DNA of 64,000 bases from UBA6168 sp964573725 (GTDB lineage Bacteria > Bacteroidota > Bacteroidia > Chitinophagales > Saprospiraceae): contig CAZNLJ010000014.1 in assembly GCA_964573725.1 (NCBI GenBank), positions 57,521 to 121,520 on the forward strand, in the 5' to 3' direction. Shown here one piece after another: positions 1 to 6,330 of the stretch. Position 1 is the first letter of the stretch. Every line of letters begins with the position of its first letter. Position numbers and translations under genes: made by a program. The notes under the pieces are model-generated. The model was given only the letters and a program-made list of their open reading frames with translations. It was not told the origin of the DNA and did not search any database.

Positions 1-1
1 G

Positions 2-220
2 AATCCCTCCGGTGACTTCGTATACGTCATCTCCTGGGTGCATGCCGCCCACGTGGCCGGCGGCATGGCGGTCCTGGCGGTGGCCTTGATACACGCTTTC
101 GGCCTGCCGTTCCGGGTGACGCCCCGCAGGACGCTCCGCCTGGAAATGACCCTGACTTATTGGCATTTCGTCGATATTCTCTGGTTGTATTTGTTCATAT
201 TCCTTTCGACCTATCGTTGA
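2..220 (+). CDS. Cytochrome c oxidase subunit III, C-terminal part (cut by window start)
   Basis: Only the last 72 codons are present and the frame is open from base 2. The visible protein has the conserved COX3 helix with the HAAHVAGG motif and ends in a second membrane segment containing YWHFVDILWLYLFIF, the typical C-terminus of heme-copper oxidase subunit III. It would sit in the cytoplasmic membrane as a non-catalytic oxidase subunit. A second COX3 gene begins 69 bases downstream on the same strand. Tandem COX3 genes are usual in Bacteroidota caa3-type oxidase operons. The assignment rests on the two motifs; the N-terminal half lies outside the window. Confidence 0.9.
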   Translation, partial: NPSGDFVYVISWVHAAHVAGGMAVLAVALIHAFGLPFRVTPRRTLRLEMTLTYWHFVDILWLYLFIFLSTYR

Positions 221-289
221 GCCGGCCCCGCGTCGCTATCAACCAGGTTCGGCAGTGATTTTCACTAACTAAACATCCCTTTTTCTGAC

Positions 290-1267
290 ATGGCGCAAGA
301 TACCGCAACCCTGCAACATACCCCCGAACAGGACGAGCAGCTCTGGTCCGGAGGTAAGGAACCCTTCAAGGCCAGCTACGGCAAGCTGATGATGTGGTAT
401 TTCCTGCTGTCGGATGCTTTCACTTTCGCAGGTTTCCTCATTGCCTACGGCGCATTGCGATTCAGCAGCAAGACCTGGCCGGTGCCGGACTTCGTATTCG
501 CCAAGATCCCTTTCTACCACGGCGAAACGGAATGGCCCTTGATATTCGTAACCTTCATGACCTTCGTGCTCATCGCCAGTTCCGTCACCATGGTCCGTGC
601 GGTCCAGGAAGGACATCGGGAAAACAAGCGGGGGGTCGTCTTGTGGATGTTCCTGACCATCGTGGGCGGGGCTACCTTCCTCGGCTGTCAGGCTTGGGAA
701 TGGACCACCCTGATTGCGGAAGAAGGTGTGACGATCAATACCAACCCTTTCTCCATGCACAGTGAGGGCGGTCAGTACCTGTCAGGGGCGGAACTGGAAC
801 GGATGGGGTTCTCCAAGGTGGAGACGGAGGTGCATGGAACCCCGACCACCTACTATCTCGAGAAAGGGGCCGCCGACCTGCCGGAAAACAGGTTCTTCGA
901 AAAAGTGACCCATGCCGGCACCTCCAAGGTGGGCGAAAGTTTCGAAGCAGGCAGTCCCTACCTCATCACGGTCAACCACGGCACGCACCTGTATGAAAAC
1001 GCCGCCTACAAATCCACCGGCGGGGAAGTTACGAAGGAAGCGCTCGGCCCCAGGGCTTTCGGTGCCCTCTTCTTCTTCATCACGGGTTTCCACGGCTTCC
1101 ACGTGTTCTCCGGGGTGGCCTTCCTCACCATTGTCATGATCAATGTCGCCAGCGGGATCTACGCCAAGCGTCACAACCATTACGAAATGGTGGAGAAAAT
1201 CGGGTTGTACTGGCACTTCGTAGACCTTGTCTGGGTGTTCGTATTCCTGGTCTTCTACTTGCTCTGA
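290..1267 (+). CDS. Cytochrome c oxidase subunit III (second copy, with large insertion)
   Basis: A 325-residue membrane protein of the COX3 family, a structural subunit of the aa3/caa3 terminal oxidase. Helices are visible around residues 35-55, 80-102, 115-140, 260-290 and 305-325. The C-terminal motifs GFHGFHVFSG and LYWHFVDLVWVFVFLVFYLL are diagnostic. Residues ~145-255 form a hydrophilic insertion between transmembrane segments (EEGVTINTNPF to ENAAYKSTG) that ordinary COX3 of ~200-260 residues lacks; it is probably periplasmic. The gene follows the first COX3 gene by 69 bases and precedes the subunit IV gene by 65, so it is surely co-transcribed. There is no Shine-Dalgarno sequence, as is normal in this phylum. 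Confidence 0.93.
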   Translation: MAQDTATLQHTPEQDEQLWSGGKEPFKASYGKLMMWYFLLSDAFTFAGFLIAYGALRFSSKTWPVPDFVFAKIPFYHGETEWPLIFVTFMTFVLIASSVTMVRAVQEGHRENKRGVVLWMFLTIVGGATFLGCQAWEWTTLIAEEGVTINTNPFSMHSEGGQYLSGAELERMGFSKVETEVHGTPTTYYLEKGAADLPENRFFEKVTHAGTSKVGESFEAGSPYLITVNHGTHLYENAAYKSTGGEVTKEALGPRAFGALFFFITGFHGFHVFSGVAFLTIVMINVASGIYAKRHNHYEMVEKIGLYWHFVDLVWVFVFLVFYLL

Positions 1268-1332
1268 TTTCCTGTTCCGCCCCGGCAAACCTGACATCAT
1301 CATCAAATTTCGCCAACAACAATTGCTGCAAC

Positions 1333-1770
1333 ATGGATGCACATATGAGTTATGAAGACCAGAAAAAGCTGGTCGTCAAAGGTCTGAAAATACTCGGTGC
1401 CGTCACCATCATAGAGGTGCTCATCGCACTGCTCGCCAAGGGGCACCTGATCCCCGGCGTGGTCTTCAGCGGCCTGTTCAACTATATCTACATGCTTTTC
1501 ATGGTGGTATTCAGTTTGTACAAGGCCTATTTCATCGTCTACAATTTCATGCACATGGCGCATGAGGTACAGGGCTTGCGCTGGAGCGTGCTCCTCCCTA
1601 CCCTGCTGCTTGTCTGGGCCATCATCGCCTTCTTCCAGGAAGGCAACTCCTGGGGTAACCGCCGCGAGGTAATCGAACAAAAAAACAAGGAGGAGATCAA
1701 CGTGGGTGAGAAACCGGCGACCGGTTACCGCCAAGCGGATGAGGAGGCGACTTTCCACATCCCGGGATAA
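1333..1770 (+). CDS. Prokaryotic cytochrome c oxidase subunit IV family protein
   Basis: A 145-residue protein with three predicted transmembrane segments (about residues 20-40, 45-65 and 78-100), a short charged N-terminus and a hydrophilic charged tail. Size, topology and position right after the two COX3 genes match the small COX4-like subunit of Bacteroidota oxidases. The segment containing HMAHEVQGLRW before the last helix is typical of this family. A second in-frame ATG at 1345 is an equally possible start. It is a structural subunit without cofactor ligands. Confidence 0.85.
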   Translation: MDAHMSYEDQKKLVVKGLKILGAVTIIEVLIALLAKGHLIPGVVFSGLFNYIYMLFMVVFSLYKAYFIVYNFMHMAHEVQGLRWSVLLPTLLLVWAIIAFFQEGNSWGNRREVIEQKNKEEINVGEKPATGYRQADEEATFHIPG

Positions 1771-2033
1771 ACTGCCCTACCCTGTCGGCTGTTCTCCGCT
1801 TCCCGTTGTCCCGGAAAGCGCGACGGCCGCGCCGTTCTCCGGTGCGGCCGTCGGTATTCAGGCTGGTGCCCCCTGCGCCGCCGCCACAACAAAAATGATA
1901 TCCCGCTGTTGTTAGGGTCGTTTCCGTTACCGGTGCACCGGATTTCCCGGCGTCAACCGGTACGCGGGACGAACGTCTATCCGCAGTGCAGGCCGGATGT
2001 CCGGCGGTATATCCCTTCATTAGCTGCAATCAC

Positions 2034-2645
2034 ATGCAAACAAAACCTTCCGAACGGTTTTGGCAACGGTTCAACACCTTGCTGGCCATCACTTTACTCT
2101 TCATCTTGCCGGCAGGGTCCTGGTGGTATCTTTCCCAGGGGCTGGATTACCGCCGCGATTCCTTGTCCGAAATGAAGGACTTCGGCCCAATCGGCGACTT
2201 TACCGGGACGGACCAGGTCAACCGGCCTTTCCGGATGTCTGAACAGCATGGGAAGGCGCTCGTCGTACAGTTCCTGCCCCCCGACCGGACGGAAGCCGCT
2301 TACCGGACGGAGCGCTTGGGAAAAGTGTTCGAGAGTTTCCAGGATACGGAGGATGTGCTCTTCCTTTCCATCGCCCCCGCGGATTCCCTCCTCCCCAGTC
2401 GGGAGCAGGCCATCCGGCTCGGGATCGACGATGCCCGACGGTGGCGCCTACTGACCTTCCCGGATACCAGCCTGGAAAGAATCTCCACCCAGGTTTTCGG
2501 GTTGGCGGACGCGGCGGACCAGCGCCTCGTCCTGGCGGATACCAGCCTGACCATGCGTCGGTATTACAATATCCGGGAAAATGAGGACATGGGGCGACTC
2601 GTCGAGCAAATCGCCATCGTCATCCCCAAACAAAGGAGACGGTAG
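2034..2645 (+). CDS. Sco1/SenC-like thioredoxin-fold protein lacking the copper-binding cysteines
   Basis: A 203-residue protein with one N-terminal membrane anchor (residues ~14-36) and an extracytoplasmic domain that follows the Sco/SenC pattern: a beta-hairpin with PIGDFTGTDQVNRPF, then the strand KALVVQF where the CxxxC copper site normally follows, then VLFLSIAP and a C-terminal helix. Canonical Sco proteins carry CxxxC plus a distal His and load copper into the CuA site of oxidase. Here the site reads LPPDRTEAAY, and the protein contains no cysteine at all. The gene lies in the oxidase operon in the usual Sco position. The start at 2034 was chosen because the membrane anchor follows directly; the frame stays open upstream to 1986 without protein-like sequence. 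Function as a copper chaperone is doubtful. Confidence 0.75.
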   Translation: MQTKPSERFWQRFNTLLAITLLFILPAGSWWYLSQGLDYRRDSLSEMKDFGPIGDFTGTDQVNRPFRMSEQHGKALVVQFLPPDRTEAAYRTERLGKVFESFQDTEDVLFLSIAPADSLLPSREQAIRLGIDDARRWRLLTFPDTSLERISTQVFGLADAADQRLVLADTSLTMRRYYNIRENEDMGRLVEQIAIVIPKQRRR

Positions 2646-2755
2646 CTTGTTTCTTTCCCAACGGGGTAAAGGTCGATTGCCGCACCGCTTCGTACGTACG
2701 GCAGCCTTGATATCCGGACCTTGTCCGCCCGCTTGTTTCACGCAATCGAATACAC

Positions 2756-3289
2756 ATGTCAACGGCTAATCCCGACCTGGAAAAAAAACTCAATCGGATC
2801 GCGTGGTTCATTTCCGCGGCGGTGCTGCTGCTGGTGGTACTCATGCGAAAAATCAAGATCGACTCTACCATCGGTTTCGGTTTCCTACCCGCCGTCTATT
2901 CGACCCTGAACGGACTGACGGCCTTGGTCCTGCTCGCCGGATGGCGTTTCATCCGGACCGGCCGGCCGGACCTGCATCGCAAAGCCATGACCACCGCCAT
3001 GTTCACCTCCCTGCTTTTCCTGTTGGGCTATGTGCTTTATCACATCACCACACCGGAAACCAGGTTCGGTGGGGAGGGGCTCATCCGCGGGGTCTATCTC
3101 TTCCTGCTCGCCACGCATGTCGTGCTGGCTGCGGTGATTTTCCCTTTCATCCTCTTCACCTTCATCCGTGCCTACACCGGCCAATTCGAACGGCACCGGC
3201 GAATGGCACGGTGGGTTTACTGGCTTTGGTTATACGTGGCGGTGACCGGACCCGTACTTTATTTTATGATCCGTCCTTACTATTCCTGA
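2756..3289 (+). CDS. DUF420 domain-containing membrane protein
   Basis: A 177-residue protein with five predicted transmembrane helices and conserved histidines in the loops (LHRKAMTTAMFTSL, YHITTPETRFGGEG, LATHVVLA). This matches the DUF420 family, whose Gram-positive members (YozB/CtaM) have been linked to maturation of the heme A oxidase. It follows the Sco-like gene by 110 bases and precedes the small CPMC protein gene, the standard Bacteroidota order. I infer a role in oxidase assembly; no catalytic site is evident. Confidence 0.85.
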   Translation: MSTANPDLEKKLNRIAWFISAAVLLLVVLMRKIKIDSTIGFGFLPAVYSTLNGLTALVLLAGWRFIRTGRPDLHRKAMTTAMFTSLLFLLGYVLYHITTPETRFGGEGLIRGVYLFLLATHVVLAAVIFPFILFTFIRAYTGQFERHRRMARWVYWLWLYVAVTGPVLYFMIRPYYS

Positions 3290-3358
3290 AGGAAAATTTC
3301 CGGAAATGAGCCGGTTTCCTTATTTTTCCTTTTGAAAAAAACATCAAAATCCAACACC

Positions 3359-3640
3359 ATGCCGGTGCGCTTCCTCAAGACCGCTGCCCTCGTCCTGTCG
3401 CTTTCCATCCTTTCCGCACCCGTCGGTCAGGCCCAGTGCCCCATGTGTAAGATCGCGGCGGAAAGCAACCTCAAGGACGGCGGGAAGGCCGGCAAAGGAC
3501 TGAATGCCGGTATTCTCTACATGCTTGCCCTTCCTTACCTCCTCGTCGGCACCATCGGTTATGTCTGGTGGCGCAATCGCCGCAAGGAGGACGGGGAATC
3601 GGAACCGGAATCGGCTCAACGCCTGGATTCCTGGTCGTAG
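3359..3640 (+). CDS. Small exported membrane protein with CPMC motif, oxidase-operon associated
   Basis: A 93-residue protein with an N-terminal signal sequence ending near QAQ, then the motif CPMCKIAAE close to the mature N-terminus, a short linker and one C-terminal transmembrane helix (ILYMLALPYLLVGTIGYVWW) with a positively charged tail. Two cysteines placed like this suggest thiol or copper chemistry, but no characterised family is recognised. It is the last gene of the oxidase operon, and its 3' end overlaps the convergent helicase gene by 25 bases. An upstream TTG at 3332 would add nine residues (MKKTSKSNT); the ATG at 3359 is preferred. Confidence 0.7.
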   Translation: MPVRFLKTAALVLSLSILSAPVGQAQCPMCKIAAESNLKDGGKAGKGLNAGILYMLALPYLLVGTIGYVWWRNRRKEDGESEPESAQRLDSWS

Positions 3641-4974
3641 AAAGCCACTACCCGCCCATCGGTCCGTATATCCGACGCGCGGAGCGGCCGCATCAACCGG
3701 ATACCCTCCAGTGTCCGGCATCGGCTCAATGCCACATATACCTGGCCATGGGCAAACGCTCCGCGGTCCAGGTCGATGGCCATGCGGTCGAAAGTCTTTC
3801 CCTGCGACTTGTGAATGGTGATGGCCCAAGCCAACCGCAACGGGTATTGCACAAAACTACCTACCACCTCGGTTTCGATCCGAATGTCGCCGCCTGTCAG
3901 CGGGTGGACCCCGTCCTCACCGACAGCCCGGTAGCGAAGAATTTCCCAAGTCGCCGGAACCACCCGGATGTCCATACGGCCCGGCAAGCTTCCCTCCAAG
4001 GTACGCACCCATATTTCCCCGGGACCGGCCGTCCGGACGAACCCGATGGTACCGTTGACGAACTGCCCGTCCGGATCGTTTCGGACAAACATCACCTGCG
4101 CGCCTTCCTTGAGCACCAACTTGACTTCCGTCGGATACAACCGGGGGTCGAACTCCCCTTCCACCCGGGCCGCATAAGAATGGGGAGATCCCGGCAAGGC
4201 CGACAACTGTTCACGGTTGATCTGGTCCGCCTTGGCATTGACGGAACAAAGGACGATATCCTGCGTGTCGGACCTATCCCGACCGGTTTCCGCCCCGGCT
4301 TCCGGCAGATACCGTTCATTCAGTGCCTCCAGGTCGTCGGCATCCGCGGTATTGGTCCGGACGGCATCCAACAAGCGGAGGAAGTGCCTGCTGTCCTGCC
4401 GGAAGACGGTACGCAATTCATGCATCACCGGCTGCAGTCGCCGGTAGGCATGGGCGGAAAAAAAATAGGGCGAATCGTAAACGGATTGGAACAGGTACTT
4501 CTCTTCCGGACCGGCGACCACCGGAGGTAGCTGGAACAGGTCTCCGACAAACACCATATGCACCCCACCGAACGGCCGTGCATCCTCCCGATGAAGGCGC
4601 AGGGACGCATCCACCGCATCCAGGACATCGGCCCGCAGCATGCTGACCTCGTCGATGACGATGGTATCGAGTCGTCCCAGCCACTGGAGTTGCCGTCGAC
4701 GACGGATATCTCCTTCCGACAAGAAACGGGGAGGAAATCCGAAGAAGGAATGCACCGTTTGTCCGCCCACCTGCAGGGCAGCCATCCCGGTCGGCGCCAA
4801 CACCACCAAGTTCCGCCGGGTCGTGCGCCGATACAATTGCAACAGGGTGGATTTTCCGGTCCCCGCTTTCCCGGTCAGGAAAATGCTTTCCTCCCCGCTT
4901 TCCAGGAGGTCCAGGACCTGGTGGAAAGCGTACGGGACTACCAAGGGGTTCCGCCCGGACCACGGCGTGCTCAT
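3616..4974 (-). CDS. Pif1/RecD-like ATP-dependent DNA helicase (superfamily 1B)
   Basis: A 452-residue helicase. The Walker A motif TGKAGTGKST lies near residue 35, the Walker B motif TIVIDEVSML near 105, motif III FVGDLFQLPPVV near 138, and the C-terminal motif VI region contains LAWAITIHKSQGKTFD and YVALSRC. This is the Pif1/RecD2 arrangement of 5'-3' helicases used in genome maintenance. It lacks the long N-terminus of RecD2, and small Pif1-like helicases of this length are common in Bacteroidota. Its ATG overlaps the stop of the upstream nuclease-fold gene by four bases (ATGA), implying translational coupling. The 3' end overlaps the CPMC gene on the other strand. Confidence 0.9.
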   Translation of the reverse strand: MSTPWSGRNPLVVPYAFHQVLDLLESGEESIFLTGKAGTGKSTLLQLYRRTTRRNLVVLAPTGMAALQVGGQTVHSFFGFPPRFLSEGDIRRRRQLQWLGRLDTIVIDEVSMLRADVLDAVDASLRLHREDARPFGGVHMVFVGDLFQLPPVVAGPEEKYLFQSVYDSPYFFSAHAYRRLQPVMHELRTVFRQDSRHFLRLLDAVRTNTADADDLEALNERYLPEAGAETGRDRSDTQDIVLCSVNAKADQINREQLSALPGSPHSYAARVEGEFDPRLYPTEVKLVLKEGAQVMFVRNDPDGQFVNGTIGFVRTAGPGEIWVRTLEGSLPGRMDIRVVPATWEILRYRAVGEDGVHPLTGGDIRIETEVVGSFVQYPLRLAWAITIHKSQGKTFDRMAIDLDRGAFAHGQVYVALSRCRTLEGIRLMRPLRASDIRTDGRVVAFYDQESRR

Positions 4975-6029
4975 GGCCGCGGCATCGGCTTGACCAAATA
5001 CAACAAGACCGGAAAATGGTCGCTGTATCCGCCCATATATTCCTCGAAATCAAAGGTCCGGAAGGGGTAGCCCTTGTATCGGCCTTCCTGTTGGATGAGG
5101 TAGGGTTGGTTGTAGACTTGTGCCTTGTGAAAACGGAAGCCCGGGACATCGGGGTCGACCAGCGCGGCGGAGAGGATGAGCTGGTCGAAAAGGCTCCAGG
5201 CATCCCGATACGCCAGGGTGCCGATGCCTCGTTTGTAAAAGTCGTGCATGGGATTGTAAAAGTCCCCCGGCCGCACCTCTTTCACCTTGTGCTTGGCAGC
5301 GAGGACCTGCCGCACACTCGGACTGACGGGATCGTCGTTGAGGTCACCCATCACGATGACCTTGGCGTCGGGTTCCTTCCGCAACAAGGAGTCTTTCACC
5401 TGTTTGCAAACCAACGCCGCCGCGTTCCGGTTGGGCTGGGTGGCGGCTTCCCCGCCCCGGCGGCTCGACCAATGGTTGACCAGTACATGCAAGGGTTCCC
5501 CATCCAACAAGCCGCTGACATAAAGGATGTCCCGGGTGTATATCCGTTCCCCTTCCGGATTGTAGAGCGCCAACGGAATCGCCCGGCTGCCCGTGACCTG
5601 GAAATATTTGGGCTGGTAAAGCAGTGCGACATCGATGCCGCGGCGGTCCGGGGAATCGTAGTGGACCACCTCGTACTTCCGGTTGGCCAGGGCCGGTTGG
5701 CGGGCCAGGTCCTCGAGGACGGCCCGGTTCTCCACTTCCGCGACCCCCAGCAAGGCAACCCCGTCCGGAGTCAGGTCCGTACCGAGTTCCGAGATCACCC
5801 TGGCCAGGTTCCCCAACTTGTCGCGATATACCGCCGGTGTCCACTTCCGGGGACCCTCGGGAAGGAATTCCTCGTCGTTGATGGCCGGGTCGTCCTCCGT
5901 GTCGAACAAGTTCTCCACGTTATAAAACCCGACGGCAGCCACCTTATATTGCACGGCCTGCGCCGAGCCCGTCCTGCCAACCAGGGTGATGCCAAGCAGC
6001 AAAGGCATCCAATAAGCCATGTTTCGCAT
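4971..6029 (-). CDS. Secreted endonuclease/exonuclease/phosphatase (EEP) family protein
   Basis: A 352-residue EEP-fold metal-dependent hydrolase with an N-terminal signal peptide (cleavage after about residue 25, near GSAQA). Active-site motifs of the DNase I/exonuclease III superfamily are present: FYNVENLFDTEDDP (Asn and Glu ligands), GVAEVENRAVL, VMGDLNDDPVSPS (Asp and Asn) and the terminal YSDHFPVLL (Asp-His). Substrates could be nucleic acids, phosphodiesters or lipid phosphates; the sequence does not decide. It is divergent from a TonB receptor/OB-fold lipoprotein pair, which suggests extracellular degradation coupled to uptake, and it leads an operon with the helicase. A second start at 6020 is possible. 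Confidence 0.9.
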   Translation of the reverse strand: MRNMAYWMPLLLGITLVGRTGSAQAVQYKVAAVGFYNVENLFDTEDDPAINDEEFLPEGPRKWTPAVYRDKLGNLARVISELGTDLTPDGVALLGVAEVENRAVLEDLARQPALANRKYEVVHYDSPDRRGIDVALLYQPKYFQVTGSRAIPLALYNPEGERIYTRDILYVSGLLDGEPLHVLVNHWSSRRGGEAATQPNRNAAALVCKQVKDSLLRKEPDAKVIVMGDLNDDPVSPSVRQVLAAKHKVKEVRPGDFYNPMHDFYKRGIGTLAYRDAWSLFDQLILSAALVDPDVPGFRFHKAQVYNQPYLIQQEGRYKGYPFRTFDFEEYMGGYSDHFPVLLYLVKPMPRP

Positions 6030-6055
6030 GGTCCGTCAAATTTGATGTTCAAGCG

Positions 6056-6063
6056 CAAAGGTA
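6056..6063 (-). promoter_or_regulatory. Candidate -7 promoter element for the EEP nuclease-helicase operon
   Basis: On the minus strand this reads TACCTTTG, matching the Bacteroidota sigma-factor -7 consensus TAnnTTTG, 26 bases before the start codon at 6029. Short leaders of this kind are typical of the phylum. No clear TTG -33 box lies at the expected distance. Confidence 0.5.
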
Positions 6064-6304
6064 ACAAACTGTTCGATACCCCCCGGCCTCAGAAGACCCC
6101 TGCCATCCGGCACTTATCTTGTCACTTGTCGCCGGTATGCGGTCGGTATTTCCGCTCCGACGACCCAGCCGCAGACAAGCATACCTGCCATGGGTCAGCT
6201 TCATCAGGCCGCCCGGGCAGCCCGGGCAAGGGATCATGGCGGGCCGACGGCGATGTGCCGGAATTATATTCGCCGGCATTGTCCTTGCGAAACCGGCATA
6301 TCAT

Positions 6305-6312
6305 TACCTTTG
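6305..6312 (+). promoter_or_regulatory. Candidate -7 promoter element for the TonB receptor operon
   Basis: The sequence TACCTTTG matches TAnnTTTG and lies 18 bases before the ATG at 6331. TTG triplets at 6279 and 6285 are 23 and 17 bases upstream, bracketing the usual 19-21 spacing. Together with the minus-strand copy at 6056 it makes 6030-6330 a divergent promoter region; nothing else is recognisable there. Confidence 0.5.
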
Positions 6313-6330
6313 TCCACTCAATCCTTTTGC

